A stretch of 64,000 nucleotides of DNA from Pseudomonadota bacterium (GCA_021847345.1 JAJZTW010000001.1:1-64000), one strand, 5' to 3'; numbered from the stretch's first letter, positions 51,815 through 60,922 are shown. Program-made: numbers and translations. Notes: generated by a model from the sequence alone, not told the origin.

Positions 51815-51856
51815 GGCCGGCGCGCTGCTGTGCGCAGGCACAGCAGCGCGCCGGCC
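51815..51856. repeat. Perfect 18-bp inverted repeat with 6-nt loop
   Basis: GGCCGGCGCGCTGCTGTG (51815-51832) is followed by CGCAGG and its exact reverse complement (51839-51856). It lies in the gap between the proton-ATPase gene and a small ORF, with further short dyads alongside (AAGCAA ... TTGCTT around 51875-51906). There is no T-tract, so it is not a normal terminator; it resembles a dispersed palindromic (REP-like) element. No second copy was noticed in the window. Confidence 0.7.
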
Positions 51857-51933
51857 TCATCCCCCGAGGGAGTCAAGCAACCTTGGGGCGGCCCAGCGAT
51901 TGCTTCAGAACCATTGTTCCACGCCGGACGACC

Positions 51934-52131
51934 ATGAACCCGCGCCTGCACAGTGCGCAAGACGCCGACACGCTGCAGGTCGACGTCGCGATCAGCTACT
52001 CCAGCATCACGCCCGGCTGCGCCTGCGAGGCGGACCCCACGCCGATGAGCGAGCTGCCCGAATTCGCCACCTTGCGAATTCGCATCCGCCGGGACACCGC
52101 AGAGGCGACGCTGCGCGTGCTCGACAACTGA
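51934..52131 (+). CDS. Small hypothetical ORF of 65 residues
   Basis: Starts at the ATG at 51934 and ends 18 bp before the convergent DUF4197 gene. The product has a plausible amino-acid mix (V-D-V-A-I-S-Y-S-S, T-L-R-I-R-I-R) and a C-x-C pair (G-C-A-C-E), but there is no clear ribosome-binding site and I know no family. It could be a real small protein or chance. Confidence 0.35.
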   Translation: MNPRLHSAQDADTLQVDVAISYSSITPGCACEADPTPMSELPEFATLRIRIRRDTAEATLRVLDN

Positions 52132-52148
52132 GCTCGCGCCGGCGGGAA

Positions 52149-52976
52149 CTACCCCCCCAGCGCGGCGCCGAACACCTTGCGGATCAACGACGAGCCGGCC
52201 GCCGCCGGATCGGCGCGGATGGCCTGTTCCTCGTCGCCGATGGCCTGGTAGAGGCGGTCCAGCGCCTGCTGCGTGACATATTGGTCCACGCTGCCCTGGT
52301 CCTGCCGCACGAGACCGAAACGCGCCGCCTGGGAGGCGTAGCGGTCGTAGGTCTGCGCCAGGGCCAGGCGACGAGTCTGCTGGTGCACGATGGGCTCGAA
52401 ACTGCGCTGCAGCGGCGCCTCGGTCCTGGCGCGGAAATAATCGGTGGCCGCGTGCGGGCCGCCGGTGAGGATGGCCTTGGCATCGGCGATGCTCATCTGG
52501 CGCACCGCCGCCACCAGCAGCTCGCGCGCCTGGGGTACCGCCGCCTCGGCGGCCCGGTTGATCGCCAGCTCCAGCGCGTCGGCCTGCGCGCCCAGTCCCG
52601 CCATGCGCATCAGCCCCGAGACCTGCTGCAGAGCCGGCGGCAGCGGGATGCGCCATTTCGGGCTGCCCCAGAATCCGTCGCGACGCCCCAGCGTGGACAC
52701 CGCCACGTCGACCCCGCGGCCCAGCGCCGCCTTCAGTCCCTGGTCGACCTGGGTATTGCTCAGCGCGGACAGCGCCGCGCCGCCACCGGCCGCCGGGCCT
52801 GGCGCGGCAGCCGGTGCGCCCGGCAGCGAGCCCGCGCCGAGCCCCGGCAACGCAGCGCCGAGCTGGCGCTGCAGCTGCCCCAGGTCGAGGCTCCAGGCGC
52901 GCGCCGCGGGCCAGGCGCAGGCCACGCCGAGGCAGGCGGCGTCGCGCAACAGGCGGCGCCTCGTCGTTTCAGGCAT
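52149..52976 (-). CDS. DUF4197-family exported protein
   Basis: 275 residues from the ATG at 52976. An R-R-R-L-L-R-D-A-A-C start with an Ala-rich hydrophobic stretch suggests a signal peptide. The body shows the DUF4197 pattern: L-S-N-T-Q-V-D-Q-G-L-K-A-A-L-G-R-G, I-P-L-P, L-E-L-A-I-N-R-A-A-E-A-A-V-P-Q-A, A-T-D-Y-F-R and Y-D-R-Y. Function unknown, probably periplasmic. The start overlaps the acyl-CoA synthetase stop by 8 bp, so the two are co-translated. Confidence 0.82.
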   Translation of the reverse strand: MPETTRRRLLRDAACLGVACAWPAARAWSLDLGQLQRQLGAALPGLGAGSLPGAPAAAPGPAAGGGAALSALSNTQVDQGLKAALGRGVDVAVSTLGRRDGFWGSPKWRIPLPPALQQVSGLMRMAGLGAQADALELAINRAAEAAVPQARELLVAAVRQMSIADAKAILTGGPHAATDYFRARTEAPLQRSFEPIVHQQTRRLALAQTYDRYASQAARFGLVRQDQGSVDQYVTQQALDRLYQAIGDEEQAIRADPAAAGSSLIRKVFGAALGG

Positions 52977-54657
52977 CACCATCCCCCTCGTGGAACTCCA
53001 ACGCCGGTCGTTCGCCAGGCTCGCGCGCGAGCTCGCGCTGGCGCAGTTCGACGCGCCGGATCTTGCCCGACAGGGTCTTGGGCAGGTCGCCGAACTCGAG
53101 CACCCGGATGCGCTTGTACGGGGCCACGCGCTCGCGCACGAAGCCCAGGATGTCCAGCGCCAGCTGGCGCGAGGGCTGCACGCCCGCGCGCAGCGCCACC
53201 ACCGCCTTCGGAACGGCGCCGCGCACCGGGTCGGGCGCCGGCACCACCGCGGCCTCGGCCACGTCGTCGTGCTCGATGAGCACGCTCTCCAGCTCGAAGG
53301 GGCTGATGCGGTAGTCCGAGGCCTTGAATACATCGTCGGCGCGCCCGACATAGGTCAGGTAGCCGTCGGCGTCGCGGCTGGCCACGTCGGAGGTGCGGTA
53401 GAAACCGTCTCGACAGGCCTGCGCGGTCTTGTCCTGCTGGCCCTCGTAACCGCTCATCAGGCCGAGAGGGCGCACGCTCAGGTCCAGCGACACCTCTCCG
53501 TCGTCGGCCGGGTGGTCGTCGACGTCGAGCAGCGCCACGCGGTAGCCGGGCAAGGCCCGCCCCATCGAGCCGGGCTTGACCGGCTGTCCGGGCGTGTTGC
53601 CGACGATGGCGGTGGTCTCGCTCTGCCCGTAGCCGTCGCGAATGGTGATGCCCCAGGCGCGACGCACGCTCTCGATCACCTCGGGGTTCAGCGGCTCGCC
53701 CGCCCCCACCAGTTCGCGCAGGCCCACCTTCCAGCGCGTCAGGTCCTGCAGGATGAGCATGCGCCACACCGTCGGGGGCGCGCACAGCGAGGTCACGCCG
53801 TGGCGCTGCAACGCGTCGAGCACGGCGCAGGCGTCGAAGCGCGCGTAATTGAAGATGAACACGGTGGCACCCGCATTCCACGGCGCGAAAAAACAGCTCC
53901 AGGCGTGCTTGGCCCAGCCCGGGGAACTGATGTTCCAGTGCACGTCGCCCGGGCGCAAGCCGATCCAGTACATGGTCGACAGGTGCCCCACCGGGTAGCT
54001 CTGGTGGGTGTGCAACACCAGCTTGGGACGCGAGGTCGTGCCCGACGTGAAGTACAGCAGCAGAGGATCGTCGGCGCGGGTCGGAGCGTCGGCGACGAAA
54101 CCCTCGGGAGCCCGGGTCGATTCGGCATAGTCGATCCAGCCCGGCGCGCCGGCACCGACGACGATACGTGTGTAGGGCCCCGTGAAGGGAGCGAAGCGCT
54201 CCACCGCAGCGGCGGTGCAGATCACGTGGCGCACCGCGCCGCGCTCGAAACGGTCGCGCAGGTCGTCCACGCTGACCAGGGTGGTGGTCGGAACGATCAC
54301 CGCGCCGAGCTTGATGCACGCCAGCATGCACTCCCACAGCGCGACCTCGTTGGGCAGCAGCAACAGCACGCGCTCGCCCCGGCGCACGCCGAGTGCGCGC
54401 AACCACGAGGCGACCTGGTCGGAACGCTTGGCCATGTGGTCGAAACTGAGCTTGTCCTCGCGTCCGTTCTCGTCGGTGATCCACAGCGCCGTGGCGTGGT
54501 TGCCGCGCGCCATCGGATCGAAGTAGTCCAGCGCCCAGTTGAAGGTCTCGAGGGCGGGCCAGCGGAAACCCTCGTACGCCGCGGCGTAGTCGGTACGGTG
54601 ACGCAACAGGAAATCACGCGCCTCGATGAAGGCGCTCGCCGCCGAACGCTGGTTCAT
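52969..54657 (-). CDS. Acyl-CoA synthetase (AMP-forming), acetyl/medium-chain type
   Basis: 562 residues from the ATG at 54657. ANL-family motifs: the P-loop Y-F-T-S-G-T-T-S-R-P-K (A3), G-Y-G-Q-S-E-T-T (A5), Y-R-T-S-D-V-A (A7) and the catalytic Lys in L-P-K-T-L-S-G-K-I-R-R-V-E (A10). It activates a carboxylic acid to acyl-AMP, then acyl-CoA. The early W-A-L-D-Y-F-D-P-M-A and later W-N-I-S-S-P-G-W-A-K-H-A-W resemble the acetyl/medium-chain group rather than benzoate ligases; the actual acid is open. The longer frame upstream is antisense to the next gene. Confidence 0.88.
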   Translation of the reverse strand: MNQRSAASAFIEARDFLLRHRTDYAAAYEGFRWPALETFNWALDYFDPMARGNHATALWITDENGREDKLSFDHMAKRSDQVASWLRALGVRRGERVLLLLPNEVALWECMLACIKLGAVIVPTTTLVSVDDLRDRFERGAVRHVICTAAAVERFAPFTGPYTRIVVGAGAPGWIDYAESTRAPEGFVADAPTRADDPLLLYFTSGTTSRPKLVLHTHQSYPVGHLSTMYWIGLRPGDVHWNISSPGWAKHAWSCFFAPWNAGATVFIFNYARFDACAVLDALQRHGVTSLCAPPTVWRMLILQDLTRWKVGLRELVGAGEPLNPEVIESVRRAWGITIRDGYGQSETTAIVGNTPGQPVKPGSMGRALPGYRVALLDVDDHPADDGEVSLDLSVRPLGLMSGYEGQQDKTAQACRDGFYRTSDVASRDADGYLTYVGRADDVFKASDYRISPFELESVLIEHDDVAEAAVVPAPDPVRGAVPKAVVALRAGVQPSRQLALDILGFVRERVAPYKRIRVLEFGDLPKTLSGKIRRVELRQRELAREPGERPALEFHEGDGDA

Positions 54658-54882
54658 GCCTTGTCTCCCCTGGGATAGTCGTGGTCTTGCCGCCCAGCCT
54701 ATCGGCTTCGGGCTCGTCGCGCACGGCCGGAATACCCATCTTGTCAACGCCGCGAAACCCGAACAAGAATGCGGTGGGACCTGATATTTTTCAGCAACGA
54801 GGATTTTGTGTCGTAGATTGCCAGGTAAGTTTTCCACAAAACAGACCAATTCCCAGCAACAGGCAGCGCAACCCCTACCGAT

Positions 54883-57800
54883 ATGCTGAACCTCGGGGAA
54901 ACCCTCGGCGCCAGCGGGCTGGCGGCCATCGGGCTGTTCTCGGCCGCCGCGGCCTTCGGCCTGGGGTATTCCCGGCGCCAGGCGCACCAGGTCTCGCGGC
55001 TGTCGGACTACCGCCTGCTGCTCGCGCACATTCACCGCATCGCCGCTGACGCAGCCGACGAGGCCGAATTCCTGCGCAGCGTCTGCGCCCTCACCGTGGA
55101 ACACGCCAAGGTCGACCTGACCTGGATCGGGCGCCCGGGCGCAGACGGCGTATTCGTCTACCTGGCCAGCGCGGGTCCACAACGGGCCTACCTGGACGAC
55201 ATCGTCATCGCCGCCGATCCGCAGCGACCGGAAGGCCAGGGCACCAGCGGCCGAGCCTGGCGCGATGCGCGCGCGTATTTCAATACAGCCTTCGGGCGCA
55301 ACCCGTCGCTGGCGCCGTGGGCGGCCCGCGCGGCGCGCTTCGGGCTGCGCACCAGCGCGGCCATTCCCGTGCTGCTGGACGGCGAGCCCTGGGCCGTGTT
55401 CACGCTGTATTCGACCGATCTGTACCCTTTCGATCCGACCTTGGTCGCGCTGGTCGACGACCTGGCGGCGGCGATCGCTGCCGGACTGTCGCGCATACGC
55501 CTGCTGCGTGACGAGCACGCGGCGCAGTCCCTCAACTCCGCGCTGCTCGAGAACATGGCGGCCGGCATCCAGGTCGTGCGCTACCCGCAGCGCTGGATCG
55601 AGCGCGCCAATGCGCGCATGCTGGACATGCTGGGCGTACGCGACATCGACGAACTCCGCGCCACATCGGCCCGGCATCACTACGACCCGAGCACCGTCGA
55701 ACGACTGGGCGCGCTGACTGCCCGCGTGCTGCGTGACGGCAACGGCGCGCTGCGCGACGTCGTGCTGCGACGCGAGGACGGGCAAAAGGTCTGGATGGAC
55801 GTCTCGGGTCGGCGCGTGGAACTCGACGACGGCGCGGCTCGCATCGTCTGGACCCACGTGGACGTCACCGAGCGCCGCGAGCAGGAACAGCGCCTGCGGC
55901 GCCTGGGGGCCATGCGCGAGGCCCTGCTCGACAACACCATCGTCGGCATCGATCTCGTGCAGTATCCGGAGCGCCGGGTCATCGAGGCGAACGCGGCGCT
56001 GGTGCACATCATGGGCTACGAATCGCGCGAGCAACTGCTCGGCATGGATGCGCGCAAGCTCTACCCCAACCCCGAGGTGTCGCAGCGCATGGCGCAGCTG
56101 GCCGAGAAGGTGCTGCGCGAAGGCAGCGGCGAACTCGGAAACGTGCAGGTACGCAGGCGCGACGGTTCCCTCGCCCGCCTGGACCTGCACGGCAAGCGCC
56201 TGCAAAGCGAGGACACGGCCAATCCGGTGATCGTGTGGACCTCGGTCGATGCCACGCGCAAGTACGAACTGGAAGCCGAGCTGCATCGCCAGGCGCATTA
56301 CGACGAGCTCACCGACCTGCCCAACCGGCGCGCGTTGCGAGAGCGCCTGCGCGGCTCGATCCTGCGCGCCCAGGCCGGCGGCGGGGCGCTGGCCGTCGGC
56401 GTGCTGGACCTCGATGATTTCAAGCCGGTCAACGACCGCTACGGCCATGTGGTCGGCGATCAGCTGCTGCGCGACATCGTGCTGCGGCTTCGCGGCGCGC
56501 TGCATCCGGGGGACATGCTGGCTCGAATCGGCGGCGACGAATTCGTGCTTCTGCTGGACGACCTGCCGGCGCGCATCGAGCAGCCCGGCCTCGACACACG
56601 CCTGCATCCCATGCACCTGGCCATGCAGCAGGCGCTGCCCGTGGGCGACCAGGACAGCGTGCGCATCGGCATGTCGATGGGCCTGGCCCTGTATCCGCAC
56701 GATGCCACGGAAGCCGACGCACTTCTGCGCGAGGCCGATGCGGCCATGTACCAGGTCAAGGCGCGCAAGGCGACGCGGGCGTCCTGGTGGCAACGCGCCG
56801 GCACGCAGGTGCCCGCAGCGGACGATGACGACGAGATCGACCCGTTCGGCGCGGGCGCGGCGCAGTTGCTGGACAGCTTCCAGGAACAGATCCGCGAGGT
56901 CACGCGCCAGTACGCCGCAGAGTTCGACCGCCGCGTGCTCGGCATGCCCGGCGCCCAGGGCATCCTCGACTGCCTGCCGCTGGTCGAGCGCGAACAGCTC
57001 AAGCGCAAGCTCGCCGAGCATCTGCTGCAGGGCCTGTCGCCGGCGGCCCGCGCCGACGAATGCGAACGGCGCGCGCTGCACGTCGGGCAGACCCACGCGC
57101 TGGTCGGGCTGTCCGCGGGCACGGTCAGCCGCACCCTCAACGAGTACCGCTCGATGCTGCGCGATCGCGTGCAGACCCTGAGCCTGTCGCGGCGCGAGCG
57201 CACCCGCGTGATGCAGGTGGCCAATGCCCGCATGCAGCTGGAACTGCAATGCGAACTCACGCGCATGCAGGAGGTGTACGACTCGTACAACGAACACCTG
57301 GCGCGCGCGTTGCCGGACTCGACGACCACCTGGGCCAGCCTGGTCCGCGGCGAGCTCGACGCACTGTGCCGGCTTGCCGGTCTGCGCGCGGTATTCGTCA
57401 TGCGCCTGTCTCCGGACGGGCGCTTTTTCGCCGAGTTCAGCGCCGGCGACGGCATGCGCATGCTCGATCGCGCGCTGCAGGACCCGCAACTGCAGCCCAA
57501 TCTGGATTCGCGCCAGCCCTGCGGCCAGGGCCTTGTCGCGCAGGCCTGGCGCACCGGAGAGATCCAGCGCAGCGATGCCGCGCTGCTCGACGCGCGCCTG
57601 CACTCGTGGCTGCCGGCCCTGCGCGATGCCGCCGTGCAGAGCGCCGTCGCGCTTCCCATCAAGGATGCGCGCAACAGCTTCGTGCTGGCCCTGTACGGCG
57701 CCTATCCGCACCAGTTCGCAAGCGGCTGGGCCTGCACCTTCATCGCCTCGCTGCGCACGCGCTGGGAACGCGTGGCACAGGCCTCGCGCAGCGTGTTCAC

Positions 57801-58851
57801 GCCGCTGCTGTGGCAGGAGGCCGCGGAGTACCGGCGCCTGCTCCACTCGGGAGGCCTGGACATGCATGCGCAGCCGGTGCTCGACACGCAGACCGGGCGC
57901 GTGCACAAGGTCGAGATGCTGGCGCGCCTGCGCGATGCCGACCAGCGCATGATCCCGCCGGCCCGCTTCCTGCCGGCCTTCGACGACACCGACACGCACA
58001 CGCTGTTCCGCCTCGGCCTCGAGCAGACCCTGCAGGCGCAGGAGCGCTGGCGCGCGCGCGGCCTGGCGCTGGAGGTCTCGCTCAACGTCGCGCCGGCCAC
58101 GTTGCTGCACGCGGACATGGTTCACTGGGTGGACCAGGCGCTGCGCCGCCACGGCAGCCCGCCGGCGAGCCTGACCCTGGAGATCCTGGAATCCCAGGAA
58201 TTCCTCGACGAGCGCCAGGCCCAGGCGGTGCACCGGCTGGCCGCGCTTGGCGTGAAACTCGCGATCGACGACCTGGGTGCAGGCTACAGCAGCCTCAAGC
58301 GCCTGGTGAACCTGCCCTTCGACGTGGTCAAGATCGACCAGGCGCTGCTGCGCGAACTCAACGCCGACCCGGCCAAGGTGCTCGGCCTGGTCAGCGCGAT
58401 CATCCGCATCGGCGAGGACCTCGGGCGCACCGTGGTGGTCGAGGGCGTGGAAGACGCTCCCGCGCTCGAAGCCATGATGATCATCGGCGCGCGCCACGTG
58501 CAAGGCTACGCGGTGGCGCGCCCGATGCCGCTGGCCGACATCGACGCCTGGCTGGGCGGCTTCGCCAGCCCGCGCCCGCTGGACGGCGCGCTGCAAAGCC
58601 TGCTCGGCGCCTTCGCCTGGCACTGGGTGCACCTGAGGCGCGAGCTGCCGGGCGGCCCCGAGTTCGCCGCGCCACGCCTGGATCCGCTGCGCGAGTACCT
58701 GCGCCGCTGCCATGCCCAGGACACGGAACTTCTCGACGCCGTTCAGCGCTGCGCCGAGCTCGTCGGACCACGCGAGGCGGCATGCCGCGAAGTGCTGCAG
58801 CTGCTCCAGCTGCGCCTGCGAGGCGCCCCGCAGGCCGCGCGCGCGGCCTGA
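54883..58851 (+). CDS. GAF - PAS - PAS - GGDEF - globin-like - GAF - EAL bifunctional c-di-GMP protein
   Basis: 1322 residues. A single N-terminal hydrophobic segment (about 10-28) is followed by GAF (~30-205), two PAS domains (~215-330, ~345-455) and GGDEF (~460-620) with G-G-D-E-F at 550-554. The I-site Arg is replaced (H-P-G-D), so feedback inhibition is unlikely. Residues ~650-790 look like a globin-coupled-sensor domain with H738 in T-H-A-L-V-G-L as candidate proximal haem ligand. A second GAF (~800-960) precedes an EAL domain (~985-1240) whose signature is E-M-L (1011-1013), the other catalytic residues being present (D-D-L-G-A-G-Y-S-S, V-K-I-D, V-Q-G-Y-A-V-A-R). About 75 helical residues follow the EAL. 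Probably a gas- or redox-responsive switch. Confidence 0.85.
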   Translation: MLNLGETLGASGLAAIGLFSAAAAFGLGYSRRQAHQVSRLSDYRLLLAHIHRIAADAADEAEFLRSVCALTVEHAKVDLTWIGRPGADGVFVYLASAGPQRAYLDDIVIAADPQRPEGQGTSGRAWRDARAYFNTAFGRNPSLAPWAARAARFGLRTSAAIPVLLDGEPWAVFTLYSTDLYPFDPTLVALVDDLAAAIAAGLSRIRLLRDEHAAQSLNSALLENMAAGIQVVRYPQRWIERANARMLDMLGVRDIDELRATSARHHYDPSTVERLGALTARVLRDGNGALRDVVLRREDGQKVWMDVSGRRVELDDGAARIVWTHVDVTERREQEQRLRRLGAMREALLDNTIVGIDLVQYPERRVIEANAALVHIMGYESREQLLGMDARKLYPNPEVSQRMAQLAEKVLREGSGELGNVQVRRRDGSLARLDLHGKRLQSEDTANPVIVWTSVDATRKYELEAELHRQAHYDELTDLPNRRALRERLRGSILRAQAGGGALAVGVLDLDDFKPVNDRYGHVVGDQLLRDIVLRLRGALHPGDMLARIGGDEFVLLLDDLPARIEQPGLDTRLHPMHLAMQQALPVGDQDSVRIGMSMGLALYPHDATEADALLREADAAMYQVKARKATRASWWQRAGTQVPAADDDDEIDPFGAGAAQLLDSFQEQIREVTRQYAAEFDRRVLGMPGAQGILDCLPLVEREQLKRKLAEHLLQGLSPAARADECERRALHVGQTHALVGLSAGTVSRTLNEYRSMLRDRVQTLSLSRRERTRVMQVANARMQLELQCELTRMQEVYDSYNEHLARALPDSTTTWASLVRGELDALCRLAGLRAVFVMRLSPDGRFFAEFSAGDGMRMLDRALQDPQLQPNLDSRQPCGQGLVAQAWRTGEIQRSDAALLDARLHSWLPALRDAAVQSAVALPIKDARNSFVLALYGAYPHQFASGWACTFIASLRTRWERVAQASRSVFTPLLWQEAAEYRRLLHSGGLDMHAQPVLDTQTGRVHKVEMLARLRDADQRMIPPARFLPAFDDTDTHTLFRLGLEQTLQAQERWRARGLALEVSLNVAPATLLHADMVHWVDQALRRHGSPPASLTLEILESQEFLDERQAQAVHRLAALGVKLAIDDLGAGYSSLKRLVNLPFDVVKIDQALLRELNADPAKVLGLVSAIIRIGEDLGRTVVVEGVEDAPALEAMMIIGARHVQGYAVARPMPLADIDAWLGGFASPRPLDGALQSLLGAFAWHWVHLRRELPGGPEFAAPRLDPLREYLRRCHAQDTELLDAVQRCAELVGPREAACREVLQLLQLRLRGAPQAARAA

Positions 58852-58943
58852 CCGAGGCACGACTCAGGCGCGGGGCGTTTGCAACCATGCGTGCAGCCGG
58901 GAAGCGACGGCTCGCGGCTCGGGCGTGACCGCGCGAGCAGAAC

Positions 58944-59019
58944 TGGCGCGCCCGGCGGGGATCGAACCCACGACCCTCGGCTTCGGAGGCCGATACTCTA
59001 TCCACTGAGCTACGGGCGC
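58944..59019 (-). tRNA. tRNA-Arg (anticodon CCG), CCA encoded
   Basis: The minus strand folds as a complete cloverleaf of 76 nt: acceptor GCGCCCG/CGGGCGC with discriminator G and an encoded CCA, D-arm GCTC...GAGT, anticodon stem TCGGC/GCCGA with loop CTCCGAA (anticodon CCG), and the T-loop TTCGATC. It reads CGG arginine codons, frequent in this GC-rich genome. It is an isolated tRNA gene next to no integrase, so no island boundary is suggested. Confidence 0.96.
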
Positions 59020-59264
59020 ACGGTCGCGGCGATGCGCCGACGACCAAACGCACAGTGTAGCGCGTGGCACAGGCCCGCGGCGCGCCGGCGCCTGCCACGT
59101 ACGGCCGCGACATGCCGTGATGGACGTCAAGCGCGCCGCGCTTGCTGCAGCGCAACTTCCCGGGCTGCGTGCCGGCTCGTTGCGCGGCGTCCTATCATGC
59201 AGGCCGCACGCGCGGTTCCGCCCGCTTGGCGTGCAATGCCATTCGTCCCTTTCACGCACCGACC

Positions 59265-59828
59265 ATGAGCGCTCACGACTCCCATCATTCCAAAGGCCAT
59301 GCCGCGCCCTCCAACGCCTCCGGCGCGCTGCCCTTCGCCCCCACGCTGCGCAAGCTGATCGTGATCCTGGTGCTGGGCTTCGCCGTGCCGGTGATCATCC
59401 TGGTGCTGATCGCCCATTTCATCGCAGTCGAGACCGAGCCGCCGGCCGCGTCGCAACCGGTGGCCGCGCAGGGCACCGACCAGAATCTCGCCCCGGTGGC
59501 GCAGGCCAGCGTGGCCGCCAGCACGACGGCCGCCGCCAGCTCCGCAGCGCCTGCCGCGGCCGCCGGCACCACCGTGGCCGACGCCGGCAAGAAGCTCTAC
59601 GGCAGCACCTGCATCGCCTGCCATGGCGCGGGGGTCGCTGGCGCACCGAAGGTCGGCGACAAGTCGGACTGGGCCCCGATCATCGCCCAGGGCCTGCCGA
59701 CCCTGTACGACCGCGCGATCCACGGCTACACCGGCAAGCGCGGCGTGATGCCGCCCAAGGGCGGCAGCACCGCCAGCGACGACGACGTGAAGGCCGCCGT
59801 GCGCTACATGGTCGCGCAGTCCAAGTAA
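59265..59828 (+). CDS. Membrane-anchored c-type cytochrome, c5-like
   Basis: 187 residues from the ATG at 59265. A His/Ser-rich start precedes one transmembrane anchor (I-V-I-L-V-L-G-F-A-V-P-V-I-I-L-V-L-I) and a long Ala/Ser linker. The haem-binding motif is C116-I-A-C119-H120, and a distal Met ligand is likely in R-G-V-M-P-P-K-G-G. Such cytochromes shuttle electrons in the periplasm towards terminal oxidases. The longer frame upstream (from 59142) is Cys/Arg-rich and unlikely to be translated. Transcribed alone. Confidence 0.88.
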   Translation: MSAHDSHHSKGHAAPSNASGALPFAPTLRKLIVILVLGFAVPVIILVLIAHFIAVETEPPAASQPVAAQGTDQNLAPVAQASVAASTTAAASSAAPAAAAGTTVADAGKKLYGSTCIACHGAGVAGAPKVGDKSDWAPIIAQGLPTLYDRAIHGYTGKRGVMPPKGGSTASDDDVKAAVRYMVAQSK

Positions 59829-59846
59829 GCCCGCGCGCGACGCCTG

Positions 59847-60446
59847 CTAACGCTCGGACTGCCGACGCCAGCGCGGCAGCGCCGAGGGGCTGGCGCAAAA
59901 ACCCAGGCGCGACTCGATGTCGCGTTGCGCCAGGGTCTGCAGCGGCAGCAGCGGGCCACCTGGAACCCGCAGTTCGGTGACCTGGGCATCGAGCCAGGGT
60001 TCGAGCAGCACCATGTCGAGGCTGTGCAGCAGCCCGGGCCCGATGTCGGTGCGCAGCCACAGCCGGCCCGGCTCGTCCAGCCAGGCCTGCAGCACCCGGC
60101 ACGCTGCCCCGGTGTGGGCAGTCCACAGCGCGCGATCGCCGTCGAGCTGGACGCGCAGCACCAGCGGCGCCGCGTCGAGTTCGACGAACACCTGTTGCGG
60201 GCCGTTCTGGCAATACCAGCAACCCTGCGCGTCGGCCTGGTAATTGCGCGCAAGGAACGCTCCCAGGCCGGGATGCAGCAGCCGGCTGGCGCCGTCCCGC
60301 TCGAGGCTGCCGTCGGCGCGGCGCGGCCACGGCAGCGCCTGCGTGTCGCGCATCCACCACTGCCCGCGCGCGTCGAGACCCAGCCAGCCGGCACAGGCCG
60401 GCACGTCCGGCCACCGCTGCATCGCGCGCAAGACCTGTTCATCCAT
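59847..60446 (-). CDS. Conserved hypothetical protein, 199 residues
   Basis: Starts at the ATG at 60446 (M-D-E-Q-V-L-R-A-M-Q-R-W-P-D-V-P). The product is soluble, Trp-rich and beta-strand-rich (G-W-L-G-L-D-A-R-G-Q-W-W, F-L-A-R-N-Y, W-Y-C-Q-N-G-P-Q-Q-V-F-V-E-L-D). The pattern recalls a conserved betaproteobacterial family of unknown function, whose name I cannot give with certainty. It is the last gene of a leftward group, 26 bp after an NTF2-like gene, so a shared transcript is likely. Confidence 0.7.
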   Translation of the reverse strand: MDEQVLRAMQRWPDVPACAGWLGLDARGQWWMRDTQALPWPRRADGSLERDGASRLLHPGLGAFLARNYQADAQGCWYCQNGPQQVFVELDAAPLVLRVQLDGDRALWTAHTGAACRVLQAWLDEPGRLWLRTDIGPGLLHSLDMVLLEPWLDAQVTELRVPGGPLLPLQTLAQRDIESRLGFCASPSALPRWRRQSER

Positions 60447-60472
60447 GGAGCGGGCCCATCCCGGCAAGGCCT

Positions 60473-60922
60473 TCAGTGCAGGCGCTCGGACTGGGCGAGC
60501 AGTTCGCCGGCCTCGTCGATCGTGCCCGGGCTGGCGTGGTGCAGCACCAGGCGCCAGCCCTGCGGAGTGCGAAGGTACACGTTGGTGGCCAGCACGCAGC
60601 CGAAGGCCGCGCCGGAGCCGGCCGGCAGGCGCACGCGCTCGACCACGTTGTGCACCGCGCAGCCCATGGTGACCGTGCGCAAAACGCGCTCCGCGGCCAC
60701 GGCCAGTGCGCCGCCGCCGAGCAGTTGTTCGTAACTCGCGCGGATCGCCGCGGCGCCGACCAGGCGCGGCCCGCCCGGGTGCACGCACACCGGCTCGTCG
60801 TCGTCGGCCCACACGCGCATCACTGCCTCGACGTCGCCGGCCTGCAGCGCCTCGTAGAAGGCGGCCTCGGCGGCCTCGGCCGAACTATGGGGTGCGCTGG
60901 GAACGGACTGCGAACGAGACAT
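60473..60922 (-). CDS. NTF2-like / SnoaL-type (DUF4440-like) small protein
   Basis: 149 residues from the ATG at 60922. The cone-shaped NTF2 fold is suggested by A-A-F-Y-E-A-L-Q-A-G-D-V-E-A-V-M-R-V-W-A-D-D-D-E-P-V-C-V-H-P-G-G, I-R-A-S-Y-E-Q-L-L and C-terminal strands T-N-V-Y-L-R-T-P-Q-G-W-R-L-V-L-H-H-A-S. Members bind small ligands or act as isomerase-like enzymes; the role here is unknown. It lies 68 bp after purU and 26 bp before the next gene on the same strand. Confidence 0.78.
   Translation of the reverse strand: MSRSQSVPSAPHSSAEAAEAAFYEALQAGDVEAVMRVWADDDEPVCVHPGGPRLVGAAAIRASYEQLLGGGALAVAAERVLRTVTMGCAVHNVVERVRLPAGSGAAFGCVLATNVYLRTPQGWRLVLHHASPGTIDEAGELLAQSERLH

Noticed and set aside
49656-53279. 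1207-codon plus-strand frame opposite the proton ATPase and DUF4197 genes
   Set aside because: Gln/Arg/His-rich with no domains; antisense shadow.
52969-58860. 1963-codon minus-strand frame continuing upstream of the acyl-CoA synthetase
   Set aside because: Its upstream two-thirds is antisense to the GGDEF-EAL gene, with Gln/Arg/His-rich nonsense composition; the synthetase starts at 54657.
58944-59019. tRNA-Arg as an integration site of a genomic island
   Set aside because: No integrase, direct repeat of the tRNA end, or composition change is visible on either side.
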